Positions 1 to 12,600 of a stretch of DNA of 64,000 nucleotides are shown piece by piece. Each line of letters starts with the position of its first letter. Within the stretch, counting starts at the first letter, position 1. The notes under the pieces are model-generated. The model saw only the letters and a program-made list of their open reading frames with translations. It was not told the origin of the DNA and did not search any database. The DNA comes from Liolophura sinensis (taxonomy: Eukaryota; Mollusca; Polyplacophora; Chitonida; Chitonidae): NCBI RefSeq assembly GCF_032854445.1, contig NC_088302.1, positions 38,570,191-38,634,190 on the forward strand, written 5' to 3'. Made by a program: the position numbers and the translations under genes.

Positions 1-1560
1 GCCATAGTCATTTTAACGCCGCACTGCATGGGTATCACTTATTGGTGAAGTGGCATGGCCATTTGCACTACTAGGGATCACCGTCTAAACACAGACAGCT
101 GGGTCGATCATACATTTAAGATGGTTCATAAACCCACCCCACAGCCTGTCTCTGTTACTATTAAAAGACAGAATTTGTCTACCACTTTCGGCATATTAAG
201 CTTGCTGTCATGAGCGGTACTTTGATGTACAGACTCGGTTTGAAGGATTGAAGTATTAAAGGCGGAATGCCCGAGATCAAGTTCTCCGCCAGTTTGCATT
301 CGCGAGGAGCTGTTAGAGTGGTTATGATGATCACAACATCAGCGTCACATCGGGGAATGTAAATGGCGATTTCTCGCCTCATTTACGTGTCTGGACCGCG
401 GCCTTCATTTCTACCTGTGTCCGTGACGAGCACTTCGTGGAGAGTAACCCAGTGAAACATTACCGGTGAAACATGAGATACTTTGACATAATAACACCAT
501 CTTCTCTGTTAGAAAACGTGTCAGAAAGATTCAACAGTCAATAAGACCGATGTTACCTACATCCACCTTTGTAGGTGACACGCCGATAAACTGGCTTCGT
601 TCTATTTTGAAAAGCACCAAATTCAGCAAAGCCAATATTCAGTATGTCCAGGACCTCTACTTATAGGTAGCACAAACTCGACAGACGATGAGAAACAGGT
701 ATTCTTGTATCTGGCAAGGAACACTACAAACCTATGTAGTAAAAGTTGTAGTTTACAAACTGAAACCTACATAAAAGTGCGCAACACACTTTTTCGAGTG
801 ATAAAACTTTTACATCATTTTGACATCTATCAGTTTTTCTTTATACCAGATCCATTTCCATTTTCCCACTAGTTTCGATTTTGACATTGCTTGTCATTCA
901 TAACTGTGTCTAATTCCTCTTAACCCGGGATTAGAGACCGTAAAATCGTTATGTTCAAGTTGATCTCCACGTTGGATAGACTACAACTCCTAAACTAGCA
1001 TGGTAGACGATTTTGATAGAGATTTCATTCATTCGCCTAGAGTATACCTTGCGCCTTTCCAACAACGCTGAAAACTGCTGACTGCTTCTGTCTGTATGAA
1101 TCCGTTTAATTTCATACTTTATATACTTTCTTAGACTTTTGGTGGTTTGTGTTGAATTAAGTGTATTATCCTGGAACATCCACTTTCGTTGACACACGAA
1201 CGTCTGTTTTGATGCCTAGATCTATATATATATCTTAACATCATAAATATGAAAAGTTCGTCAGTATGCTATAATTTGTCAGAGGCAAGTGGTTTTCCCC
1301 AGATCTTAACATCGAAAAGTTAAAAAAAAACTAAAAAAGATGAAACAAATTCATAGATAATCAATAAGAGCGATGTATCGTAAAAAGGTGCGAAAAAAGA
1401 TCACAATATTTACAGTGAGAAGTTCACTAATAGGCTAGTGTGGGTCGCCATTTTTTCTTTATCATCAAGAAACCGACATACCGTGTCGACAGAATAAAGC
1501 GTCCATCGAATTCAGATATCGCAGCTTTGCAATGTCAGATATACTCTATAACTCACGACA
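1..1560. repeat. Diverged 2.4-kb repeat unit, copy A (interrupted)
   Basis: About 60-900 matches the two later copies (B and C) in order: a block near 210-300 ('ctttgatgtacag', 'cggtttgaa'), a block near 578-650 ('tggcttc...caccaaattcagcaaagccaatatt') and a block near 820-850 ('gacatctatcagtttttct'). Similarity resumes near 1255-1520 with sequence matching ~4095-4250 of copy B. The intervening 960-1225 is a foldback arm that B and C lack here. The boundaries are approximate and the left edge may lie outside the window. No protein-coding capacity is convincing. Confidence 0.6.
985..1225 (+). repeat. Foldback arm, left arm of large element E1
   Basis: This ~240-bp block is similar, in the same orientation, to 60750-61020, and in reverse complement to 7400-7690 and 61605-61850. 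Shared landmarks are 'agcatggtagacgattt', 'cattcgcctaga', 'tttgtgtt' and 'gtctgttttgatgcctagat'. It is one arm of a long imperfect inverted repeat; whether it pairs with 7400-7690 in a single 6.7-kb element or is a solo arm cannot be settled here. Confidence 0.55.
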
Positions 1561-2467
1561 TATGGTGGTCACGACACGATGATCTGCAGCGAGAGTGAAG
1601 CAATTTCCAAATGAGAGAGCAATACCCCAACATGAGGCCAAAAATGAGCAGATTTTGCTGTTTTGTGGCCGTTTTCCTGAGACTCTCCATACTGTTTTCG
1701 TGTTTTAAAATTCAATCATTTAAATCTTCACAGGTAATGTTGACTGATACACACACCAGGGAGCTCAATAAAGGCATATGTTCTGTGGCAACTAGTCTGT
1801 ACTACGTAGAAATCATCATTGGAAGTTGGCAATACTGAATACAATTTTCACTGGATCTGCTTTTACAGGTCAGGGTCACTTAAAATTGAAAGCATAATTT
1901 TTAAAGCGTAGGGTAACCCTCTCATCACAAATAGCTGAGTAAACCTACCAGTCATCCGCGAGCACAGGCAGCTAAGGCAGCAGGAATTGATCAGATATCC
2001 ATACTGACGTGTCAAAACATGCGGTCATCAGCGGTTATTTGATGCAGTTTCGGTTTAAAGAAACAAGAGATTACTGTCAGAATACCCAGCGTTAGGGTCT
2101 CCACCAGTTCCACCACGTCTCCCATGAAGCTTTTGGGATGCTTGTCTTATCACATCGGGGCATGTGACTGGTGATTTGCGTCCTCCTTTATCTGACTGTA
2201 CCGCAACCATCATTTCTACTTATGCTCGAGAAGTGCTCTTTATCGAGAGTAGCTAGTAAGTGATGACCGGTGAAATATGAGAACGTCTGGCAAAACAACA
2301 ACAACTTCTCTGTTACAAAAGGCGCAAGAAAGATTCCAGGGATCAGTAAGAGAGATGTGAAGTACATCAGCTTCAGTATGTGACATGTTGTTAGGCTGGC
2401 TTCACTCCATTCTGGAAAGCGCGAAATTTAGCATTATAATAGACCGGTACGCAACTCATCACATGCC

Positions 2468-2809
2468 ATGATGTCTGACGCAGTACGAATTAAGGGCAAG
2501 TCCGTCACAACACTGGACAGTCACAGGTCAATGAACCGGGCTAAATGTGTTATTCCAAGTAGGTCCGTGTCATGCTACTTTGTGGAAGGCAAATACTTCG
2601 AGGAGTATAGGGATGTACTGACGGCGAGTTGTGATCGAAGATTGCTCTCAAACAATCCATATACAGCCTCCTTGTTTATACGAGAACACCAGTCCGACGA
2701 ACTTCTTTCACTAACTGAGTATTACATCAGGCACCAAAAAGGCACTTGCGATGATAAAAAAACTATCGTTGAACACATTCCATTATCTAGTTTTGCTGAA
2801 CAATTTTAG
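2468..2809 (+). CDS. Hypothetical 113-codon ORF inside repeat copy B
   Basis: An uninterrupted 113-residue frame begins with two methionines and has no recognised domain, signal peptide or membrane segment. The homologous stretch in copy C (4981-5305) keeps recognisable sequence ('gtggaaggcaaat', 'tactgacggcgagt', 'ccgacgaacttctttca') but has an in-frame stop after about nine codons and further indels. There are no obvious splice sites or promoter. It may be a remnant of a transposable-element gene or a chance frame; I do not assign a function. Confidence 0.15.
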   Translation: MMSDAVRIKGKSVTTLDSHRSMNRAKCVIPSRSVSCYFVEGKYFEEYRDVLTASCDRRLLSNNPYTASLFIREHQSDELLSLTEYYIRHQKGTCDDKKTIVEHIPLSSFAEQF

Positions 2810-3969
2810 GGCTGAGTTCACGAAAAGGCACTTTCCATAAATGCTGTAAATGGTTTCCTTCGAATTTCTACAGACTTATATCTATGTGGGGTTGGGCTGC
2901 TCCAAGTTCAACTTGATCTGTCAGGGACTATATATGCGTGCTTGTGATGGAAGACAGAACAGCGCTTAACAGGTTCCACGCATAAATAGATAACAAGCAT
3001 ATGTAAGGACAAACGAATTACATATAAACGTGATAATGCTATAGTATATGATTTGAAAATTACACACCGATGCGTGACAGGCACTTAGAATGACAAAAAC
3101 TCTACACCGTTTTGTCTCGACATCTATCAGTTTTTCTTATTACCTGATCTATTTCCTTTTTCCACGCCTAATGTTAAATTCCGTTACTTATAACCAAAAT
3201 ATCGACTTTTCAATATTATTCAACCTTTGTCACAACTTTTTGTTAGCGTGAACTTGAGCCTTTTCCGGCTAATTTCATTTAGAAAACGTGTTAGTATTTT
3301 TTGATGCCGCTGCTTTAAATACTGTCTAGGGGCTATTTTAAGGATTGACAAATGGCATGCCCGTTTTGCACTTCGCGAAAATACCTCTTTAGTTTCATAA
3401 ACGGTTACCTCTAAGGTCTTTGTTGTTTCTGTGTTGACGGACTTTCTACCCTCAGGGGTACTTTATCGTATAATATACTTAGACTATTATCAACGCATAA
3501 TATTCTTTTATTGGGTTACAAAGACATCATCAAATCATTCCCCGATTGTTGTGGACAAAAAAACTGCTTATTGTTGCTTCTCTGTTAACTTACTTTCTAC
3601 CCTCAGCATTGATTTTGACCTGTTATTGGGTCATACAGACACCATTACTTACCATAAAATTACCTATTGTATGGACTGATCGCTACGTTTAATGCTCACA
3701 CAAGAAGCCCTCATCTCTTATTATCATCCACGAAACGCCTGTGTAGATAAACAGGTCTACAGCCTTTGTCGAAAATACTTCTCGTGTAAAGTTAGTGGCC
3801 GGCTGCTTAGAATATGAATAAAGTTTCCGTCGTTAATAAATTGAACTATGCTTTTTATGCTGTCTAGTTTAAATAGGGCTTGATCTACAATAAGTAAAAG
3901 TGAAACTGTTTTTTATGGTCACATGTTTAGTTTACACATTAATTAATCTAGTTACTCCTTACTTAATCT

Positions 3970-4020
3970 TTATGGGTATCTCGGGGACGTTTTGTATCTG
4001 AGCGGATCGTGCTGCTCCCA
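3970..4020 (+). repeat. Solitary monomer of the 57-bp minisatellite
   Basis: The segment 'ggacgttttgtatctgagcg' with the following 'gatcgtgctgctcc' closely matches one monomer type of the 8195-8935 array, especially its last unit near 8890-8925. The array is over 4 kb away, so this is a dispersed relic or seed. Confidence 0.5.
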
Positions 4021-4339
4021 CAGTAAATTTTGCAATGCTGGTAAGCATTTATTTCAGTGTAAATATTTTCCCTGGGACATTCTTTTATTATTGGATTAAG
4101 AAGTGATCTGGCCAGTATGCTGTAGTTTGGCAAAATAACCCATGATTTTTACTAATATTATGTTCACAAGTTCTCCCACAAATCACGCAGTCTAGTTTTT
4201 AAATCAATCGATAATCGAAGTACCTTTAAGGTGCATTATAAAATAAAGTGTCCATTGATTCTAGCTATGTGAGGTATTTCTGGTACGTGACCAAACTACA
4301 AAAGCCAAGATCTGCATCGGCTTGATTGGCGAGGAAGCC

Positions 4340-6410
4340 AACTCACCTTATTAGAGATTTTACAAATTCCATCTAAACACAGACATAAATCCCCCAGTCA
4401 GTCATTCCCCAGCTTTTTACTAAGAGAGCGTGAATTAAATAGACATACAATGTGTCTACCGTTTATACCCATCCGCGGTTGTCGGCGTATTAAGCATGTA
4501 GTCAGCAGCGGCACTTTGATGTACAGCTTCGGTTTGAAGAATTGAGGGATTACAGGGGGAATCCCCAGCATCAAGGTCTCCTCCAGTTTACTTTTCTCGT
4601 TGAGGCGTTACATTGGTTGTTCAAAATGACCAGAACATTAGTGTCATGTCGTGCGATGTAAGCGGTGATTTGCCTTCTCGTTTATCTGTCTGTATCGCCG
4701 CCGTTACTTCTACCTGTGTCCTTCATGAAGAGAAGCAGTAAGTGGTATGAACCTCTGGCACAACAACACCATCTTCTCTGTTACAAAACATTCCTGAGTC
4801 AGTATGACAGATGTGAAGTACATCAGCTTCTGTTCATGACGCGTTCTCAGGCTGGCTTCATTCCATTCTGGAAAGCTCCAAATTTTGCAACGCCAATATT
4901 CATTAGTGTCGAGGCCTCTACATATCCGCGACACTGACTACACAGTCATTTAAACGTATACGCTACTCAGCATATAGCATATGATGTCTGACACATTACG
5001 GATTGAGGCCTAGTTCGTGAACAACACTGAGCTGGGATAAATGTGTTATTCCAAATAGATCGATGTCCTGTAAGTATGTGGAAGGCAAATATTTCGGGAT
5101 GTAACGGGAAGTACTGACGGCGAGTAGTGATCAAAGATTGCTCTCAAGCAATCCATATGATGCCTCCTTTTTCATATAAAAACACCAGCCCGACGAACTT
5201 CTTTCATTAACCGAGTATTATGTCTGGCACCATAAAGGTCACTTGCGATGGCAAAAAAATTATCGTGGACCACGTTCCATTATCTAGTTTCACTAAACAC
5301 TTTTAGGGCTGAGTTCACGAAATTTTAAGGCACTTTCCATAAATGCTGTAAATGGTTTCCCTCGAATTTCTACAGGCTTATCGGAAAACTTCAATATATG
5401 TGGGGTTGGGCTGCTCCAATATTAACTCGATCGGTCAGGAACAGTTCATGCGTGCATGTGATGAGAAGTCCGAATGTCGATGATCATGTCTTACATATGG
5501 ATAAATAAAATATAAATGTAAGAACAAACCAATTAAATATTAACGTGATAATGCTATAGCATTTGAATTGAAAATTACATATAGATGCGTGACAGGCAAT
5601 TTAAATGGCAAAAACTCTACAAGGTCTTGTTTTGACATCTATCCTTTTTTATGCCAGATCAATTTCATTTTTACACGCGACAGTTGTCCCTTGTCAGTTT
5701 AGCCATTTAAATGAAAGGGCTAGGAGGCACATTTTCCCCATGATGATCCCTTTCAGTAGACACGCCAAAACGAAATCCCGTTTCTTATAACCAAAATATC
5801 GACTTTCCAATATTATTCAATCCTCAAATTAGCATTTTGTTAGCGTGAGGTCAAGATCTTTTACTGCTTATTTCATTTTGGGTTAAAAATGTATGTCTTT
5901 TTTGCGCCACTTCCTTCTTTTTAAATGCTCTCCCGGGACCTATTTTAAGGATTGACAAATGACATTTGCGTTTTACACTTGGCAGAAAGATCTCTTTGCG
6001 TTGATAAACGGTTACCTCCGAGGTATTTGTTGTTTCTGTGTTGACTGACTTTCTACCCTCAGGGGTACTTTATCGTATAATATAATTAGACTACTGTCAA
6101 CGCATAATATTCTTTTATTGGGTTACAAAGACATCATCAAACCATTCCCCGTTTGTTGTGGACAATAAAACTGCTTATTGTGCGGACTGATCGCTTTATT
6201 TCATTTTCTGGCACGAAGTCCTCATCTCTTATTATCATCCACGAACGTCTGTGTAGAGAAACAGATCCACTTCGCGTAAAGTTAGTTGGCATTTGTCATT
6301 GTTTACTCAGAATATGAGTAAAGATTCAATCGTTAATAATTGAACCATGCTATTTATGCTATCTTTTTAAAATAGCGCTTGACCTGGAATAAAATGAAGT
6401 GAAACTTCAG
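4340..6410. repeat. Diverged 2.4-kb repeat unit, copy C
   Basis: This is the third copy, aligned end to end with copy B and, at its left, with copy A ('atctaaacacagaca' at 4372 and 'gtctaaacacagaca' at 83). It contains the degraded version of the 113-codon frame. Deletions relative to B shorten it. Confidence 0.6.
4981..5306 (+). pseudogene. Degenerate copy of the 113-codon ORF
   Basis: It begins like 2468 (ATGATGTCTGAC) and remains alignable to the terminal 'tatctagtttc' segment, but has an early in-frame TAG and several indels. It is non-functional whatever the parent frame encoded. Confidence 0.4.
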
Positions 6411-7019
6411 ATTTTAATTTTACTGGATTAGGTGGGTGTAGCCACAGCTGGGGGACTATTTTGGTCGAAAGCTGAGAACCTGTCATTTGAAGGAATAAAA
6501 ACATTATCGATAATGTACAGTTTAAATCACACCTGTATGTCCTGCCAACAAGTTATTTTTAGTCCCCTGAAATTTGTAATGAATAACCTTGTCCACTGGC
6601 AAACAAAACCACTGCACTGTCCATATCCAACGCAGTATTATATTGGGAATTTCACTCCAGATCACTTCTGAACATGTATATTATTACAAGAATTTGCAAA
6701 ACCAGATATTCCGATGGAGGTATTGCCATACAGGTATTGCCTACGTTGTCCTGCGTAAAGGCCCCAAGTCAAAACATAAAGGTCAACACTCAAATACAAA
6801 AAGTAAACCTGCCTGTATTGGACTTGAAAGTTCCTTCTGACACCAAGAGCATGAGTAAAAATTCACAAAGATGGTCACTAAAACAGAGCAAGCTCATATA
6901 GAGACAGCGGCCTGACGCGAAAAAAAAGTTAATTTTGTGGAAACAGAGGAAGTCGGAATGCATTGGGTAAACCAGTGACCTTTCCCAAGTGACTGACGAC
7001 CATTCCCATGTTTAAGAAA

Positions 7020-7370
7020 TTATGTATGCTCTGACTTTTACGTTGTACTTAACAATTTTTCAGTCACATGACCGCGATAAGTCATTAGGCGTGTCTACAT
7101 ATATACTGTCTTCTTGTGTCAGTCCATGCGATCAACGTGCTGCCGCCTCTGAAGTGTCATGCCGAAGACACCAGGCATGCCACCCCACCCAGTCACATTG
7201 TACCTTCACCGGGCCAAGCAGTCCTGTTTCTTTGGCGCTCCATAACCTCTCAGTGCTGAGCGCCAAGAGAGGAAGCAACAAGTATCTTTTTACTCTTTGG
7301 AATGACCAGATAAGGATTTGATCCCGGGTCTCCCGACTTGGGAGACATGCACACCAGAATATCTATGATA
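7020..7370 (-). mobile_element. SINE family B, near full length, reverse
   Basis: This is the reverse complement of the family defined at 57617-57965. The 3' module (7020-7100, 'aacaatttttcagtcacatg', 'gtcattaggcgtg') comes first, followed by the body with 'ccagtcacattgta' and 'cagtcctgtttct'. It ends at the tRNA-like head near 7320-7350 ('tgatcccgggtctcccgact'). Confidence 0.7.
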
Positions 7371-7399
7371 AACTGTTAAACTGAAATACATCTGTCAGT

Positions 7400-7690
7400 A
7401 TTGAATGAGTTTGACTGAAGTTTGTAATAATCTAAATGTCAAAACAGACAATATCGTAAATATACTAATCGCGAACCATGTATAAGGGACGTTCCTTTCA
7501 ATAACGGCAAGGCCAATTTCCAAAACAAAGTTTAACACAAACCACCAAAGAACTAAGGAAGTGCACAAAATATGGAACCAGAACGGATTCATATAAAGGG
7601 AAGGATGCAGTCAACAGCTTTTAATGATGCTGGAAAGACGCAAGGAATGTTCCATAGGTGCAAAAGTTTAATCCAAATCGTATACCTTGC
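7400..7690 (-). repeat. Foldback arm, right arm of large element E1
   Basis: This is the reverse complement of the 985-1225 arm and runs in the same direction as 61605-61850. Shared landmarks are 'tcaaaacagaca', 'ggcaaggccaatttccaaaa', 'tttaacacaaacca' and 'gctggaaagacgcaaggaat'. The outer end is near 7690 ('aaatcgtatacc'). Confidence 0.55.
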
Positions 7691-8190
7691 CTGATTGTAT
7701 ATACATGTTAATGAGAGCGTATACATCCCGGTTGCAATTTCACCGCAACTAATGTACATATATATGTGTGCGTGTGTGCGTTTGTGTATGTGAGTTCAAT
7801 TAACGGACGAGAAATTACTGAAAACCAATCCATACGTAAATAACATTCATTTATTAGCATTCCTTGTCGTTCACATCAAGCACACTTGGTTATTAAAGTT
7901 CCCAAATAACTTAACATTAACTTTTAAACATACATATATTGAAGTAAATTGTTTTTTAAGTTTGCCATCCAATGAAAAACGTTTTGCAATAAATATGTTG
8001 TTCTGTTTTTAGTCTTAATGTCACGATCGATTATGCAGTCACAGAAGGGTTAAGGTGCCTAATGCAAGTTTGATACTGTAATAGCCACAGGAGAGGCAAT
8101 TCCAATGTCTCCATTGCCACTTTCTATTGCATCGTGAGCTCATGCATCACTCAGCATGAATTTCAGCATGTATCGTTTTATCATGTCGCC
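7691..8190. other. Unassigned intergenic sequence
   Basis: This is AT-rich with a short TG-rich run near 7760-7790. I see no reading frame, recognisable repeat or splice structure. Confidence 0.5.
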
Positions 8191-8194
8191 CTGT

Positions 8195-8935
8195 GTTTTT
8201 TAAATGTACCCTACATGGAACAGTTTGTGTCTAGGCGAATCATGTTTCCACCATTCATTATGAGCATGTCTAGGGCCGTTTTGTTTGTAGGCGGGTCGTG
8301 TTTCTCACTATTGCTTATGGCCATCTCTGGGACCGTTTTGTATCCAGATGGGTCTTGTTTCCACCATTGTTTACGAGCATCTCTAGGGCCGTTTTGTATG
8401 TAGGCGGGTCGTGTTTCTCACTATTGCTTATGGCCATCTCTGGGGCCGTTTTCTATCCAGACTGGTCTTGTTTCCACCATTCATTATGAGCATGTCTAAT
8501 GCCGTTTTATGTCTAGTCGGGTCGTGTTTCCCACTATTGCTTATGGCCATCTCTGGGATCGTTTTTTATCTAGTCGGGTAGTGTTTCTCACTATTTCTTA
8601 TGGCCATCTCTAGGACCGTTTTGTATCCAGATGGGTCTTGTTTCCACCTTTGTTTACGGGCATCTCTAGGGCCGTTTTCAAATTTAAAATATAGTGTTTC
8701 CCACTATTGCTTATAGCCATTTCTGGGACCGTTTTTTATCCAGACGGGTCTTGTTTCCACCATTATGTATGAGCCTCTCTATGTCCGCTTTAAAGCGAGT
8801 CGTATTTCCCACTATTGCTTATGGCCATCTCTGGGACCGTTTTGTATCCAGATGGGTCTTGTTTCCACCATTGTTTACGGGCATCTCTAGGACCGTTTTG
8901 TATCTAGGCGGGTCGTGCTGTTCTACAAATCGGTG
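8195..8935 (+). repeat. 57-bp minisatellite with two alternating monomer types
   Basis: About 13 direct copies of a ~57-bp unit. One type reads 'ccgttttgtatccagatggg' then 'tcttgtttccaccattg'; the other reads 'ccgttttgtatgtaggcggg' then 'tcgtgtttctcactattg'. They largely alternate, giving a ~114-bp composite period. Because 57 is divisible by three, frames stay open, so the short ORFs here are artefacts of the repeat. Confidence 0.85.
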
Positions 8936-9615
8936 GACCCATCGAAAATAAAACGCATAATGCAGGATAAACTCAAAATGTGTTTGATACAGATCCCAGC
9001 ATAGGGGTCGAAATAGGCTCATTTTTACAAATTGCTCCTCAAAGACCTACCTATAGTTTATCAGGTGAATTAAATAATTACTGAGAAAAAAACAAACTAA
9101 AACAAAATGTATGCAAAACCTCAAAGTAGTAGGCTTGCGTGCTGAAGATGTTGATGGGAAGTGTATATCGAAAGGGAAAGCACTCTTTCGTGTATGTAGA
9201 GCTCTTTCTTGAGGAAGGTACATTTTGTTGCGAAGATGTCTGCGTTAAACTGGAACCAAAATTGACAGAAATTTAATTACTGGTATTTAAGGTTACGGGT
9301 ATGTCATGATTGAGTATATTAAAATTTCACAGGAAGGTGTGGATAAATGTACATCTAACGCTGGTCAAGGCTTAGTGCCTATTTTACAGCCTTATGATGT
9401 TTAATTTCTTGCTTGATCATTGTCGAAAACTGGACATCTGATAATGTCAGTCTTGAATAGACAGTCCAACTGCATGATCGTATTTTCTTCAGTCATGTCT
9501 TCAATAACCAAAATCCAGATTAAATTGAAATTAAGCCAGATCAAGTAAGAGCAATTAAGAAACAGTAAAATACAGATTACTCGTTTATGTTTTTTTTTTT
9601 TTCTTTTGGTTGCAG
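8936..9615. other. Upstream region of the ZnT9 gene
   Basis: No coding sequence is supported. It should hold the promoter and any untranslated first exon of the downstream zinc-transporter gene, because the first coding exon is preceded by a strong polypyrimidine tract and AG (9588-9615). I cannot place the transcription start. Confidence 0.4.
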
Positions 9616-9634
9616 CTGTCCAGTTTTTGTAATA

Positions 9635-12600
9635 ATGTGGAAACAGGCTGTCAGGAGAGAGTTGTACCCTTTGGTGGAGACACAGCTTAAGTCTCTCTTG
9701 CAGCAAACTGGCCAATCGAAGTACACTCGACTGATATACTGTAAAGGTATATTCTGAATTTGTTCCAGAGCTTTCATACCTACACGTAAACATAGTCCAC
9801 CCAGTGTGTAGCCAAAGATCTCAACTGTCATCTGTTAATATGGGGTTAGGTGTAGATCACAGCTGAGGAGTCTTCCAAGTTAAAATATTGGCATTTAAGA
9901 ACAGCTTAGCGCTGGGAAACTCTGTACTACAAAATGTGTGCAAAATGACCAATACATGCATTAACCAGGCAAAACTCTGCCAATTTTTTCCACATACTGC
10001 AGTCTTCACGACCAGTACATCCAAGATAATTTACAGTTGTGACTTACTCTCATATGCTGTTTTGACATCGTAACAATATAAATCGAGTTGTTGCTCCCTG
10101 CGCATGTGTGGTTGACCTTTCATGACGTCCCTATGGTTTGATCATTTGTCTGTCAGTTATGACAGATAGAAAGCCATGAAAATGCAGAGGTGCGAATTTG
10201 CAGTTGACTGAAGGCTAAGGAGTAGAGTGACCCCTCTGTTTGTGCGAACTGTCAAATAAAGTTTGCAGTAACAGAAGGGAGCTTATCTTCGACAACTGTT
10301 CCATTCCAAATTTCAAGGAAAGGTCAACTGCTGTTGCGCATTCTCGCTTCACTGACCCGGATTTTAAAAACATGGCAGCGCATGGCGACCTGCTAAATAT
10401 GGGCCTATTTTTGACTTCAGCCAAGATTTACAGGAAAATGGTGATGTAAAGGCAAGTAGCGACTGAGGCAAAATGTGCAGAAATATTTTAACTTTCTGAA
10501 TTGCCGTGCTCTGTGTGTATTCAGGACGAATCTAATGTGCATGCTTCGAAATTAAACTGGGGGTAGCTCTTTGTAAGCATTATACCAGAATCGGGTCCAC
10601 ATGGCCCTCGGGCCAGCAAAGGTGGCCAGTGGTCCCCGTGTGTCATTGTATATAATCAATCCTTAGACCGAAGTCTTGGGCTTAGGGGCTAAGTGTTATA
10701 TGTTAAAATTCATAACACATCAGTGTAGGGGTGCTGAGGATACGCTAAGCTGGCCATATCCTGGCCCAAAGAAGCCATACAGTATCTGTGTACATGTCAC
10801 TTTGCCGACACTATAGCGGCTCTTCAGAGGTGTTCACCGTGTTTCGAGCAAGATCAACAATGACGTAATTTCGGAAAAAAATGACCATTTACGGAAAATA
10901 TGCATAATATAGAGGTATAATTAACAGGTATAAAAATACCCCCGAAAATTTGAAAATTATTTTTTAACAGAAATTCTAGAGCATAATTTTCTTCATTTTG
11001 CTTAGAAACATAGTCTTTGTTTGAAAATTCCTTTTCATGTATCCTTTAACCTCTCTTGTGCTTAAAAAGTGACAGGAATTATGGACTTTCATGCTTTGTA
11101 GTAGACAAATGGTTTAACATTAGGAAAATATCATGAAGTACAAAGCAGTGTTGAATGAGTGATTGCTTGTAGATATCACAGTGATTCTACATAAACACAG
11201 CTTCAAGAGCCAGTTCCGGCCATATGTGGGAAGGTCTGTCAGCTACCTGCGGATGGTCGTGGGTTTCCCCCGGGTTCTGTGCGGTTTCCACCCACCATAA
11301 TGCTGGCCGCCGTCGTATAAGTGAAATATTCTTGAGTACGGCGTAAAACACCAATCAAAAAAAAAAAAAAAAATCAAGAGCCAGTTCTTACCAAATACTA
11401 CACTTTCTAATGGTCAAGAGATAACAAGGATTTCATTGTGCGACAAAATTTCATTCAGGTGTAAAAATAATTGTAATGAAGAAGGGAAGATAGTTAGATA
11501 GAAATTAAACAAGGGAAATTTCATTTCAGTATTAAAACTTCTGTAGACAACTAGACAAAAATTAAGATACAAATAGATGTATGCATGCTTGTACTAATGG
11601 GCAAAAAATAACTTTTGCAATCTTTTGTCAGTATGCCAAAGACCTTATTCAGCCAGACTGAGTGTGCCCAAGAAAATGATTCCTGGGATTCCCTACAGTA
11701 AACAGTTCAAACTGAGCAGATCATTCCTGGCGAAAGAGCTATGTTGTCGAACTGTCAGTACAGATCAAGGCGGAGCTAAAGATGAAAACCATAGTGATAA
11801 AAAGACAGCGGGGACAAAGACAGCTGAAGATGATACTTCAGGGAGCACAGACCAATCCCCTAAAGTGGTCAAAGGTCAGTGGACTGCATGTAAATAATGT
11901 ATACATGTGTCCACTGTTCTACATGTGCATGTATATCAAATGAATGAATCGGGTTGGAAGTACAGGTAGTTTACGTGGAATGTGTGCTGTTCTTGGTTTT
12001 GGTCACCTTGACAATTTACCTTCAGCATCAAAAATTATTCCAGAAGAGTTTTTCATTTCAGAACTGTGTATCTCGTAATAATTTTACTGCAAATGCCAGT
12101 CGTTATATCCATACTTCCATTGTGTTAGTTAGGAAGTAGACCCTTCAGTAGTCTGTATGGACAGAAAGCAACAGGTGAAAGTGAAACTTTTTTAAACACT
12201 TCTCAGAATTTAAATGTATAAAATTTTGCTTAATAAAGTTGCACCTCACACCATAGCCATGTCACTCTCAACTGACACATTGGATTAATGTTTATGGCAT
12301 TTACAGATGGACATAGTTGCTTTACTCTAATAACTCTGCTAAAACTGTGAGCTGGAACTTGAAATTCTTTATGGATACTATAATTATTAAATTTTCAGAC
12401 CAGATATTTTCATGTTTTTGTCTTTCCAGTCACTGCCAAAATTAGAAAGAAGATTGATTATAACTACTCTGGTAATATTTTCATCACCCCGGTCCGAGCC
12501 ATGAATGAATACCTGCTGTCAGCTGAGTATGTCCTGTTCTCTTTGAAATTTGTTCAACAAAATGGGTAAAATGTTTTTCTCTTTGTCATGTGAATATAGA

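Larger units (their letters stand above)
1900..4290. repeat. Diverged 2.4-kb repeat unit, copy B
   Basis: This is the most complete of three copies. It shares with copy C a stretch containing the 113-codon reading frame (2468-2809), the 'gggctgagttcacgaaa' block after it, the 'tttctaccctcaggggtact' block (3446 and 6053) and the 'cattcttttattgggttaca' region. It shares its 5' third with copy A. The direct order and spacing imply an old tandem triplication. Confidence 0.6.

Noticed and set aside
9401-9831. Two minus-strand frames of 84 and 130 codons
   Set aside because: They are antisense to the first ZnT9 coding exon and its upstream poly-T tract; no independent evidence.
10240-10449. Open frame with good-context ATG at 10372 as first coding exon of ZnT9
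   Set aside because: Its possible donors end in phase 0 or 2, while exon 2 at 11632 needs phase 1. The exon at 9635-9746 has strong splice sites and the right phase, so it was chosen instead.
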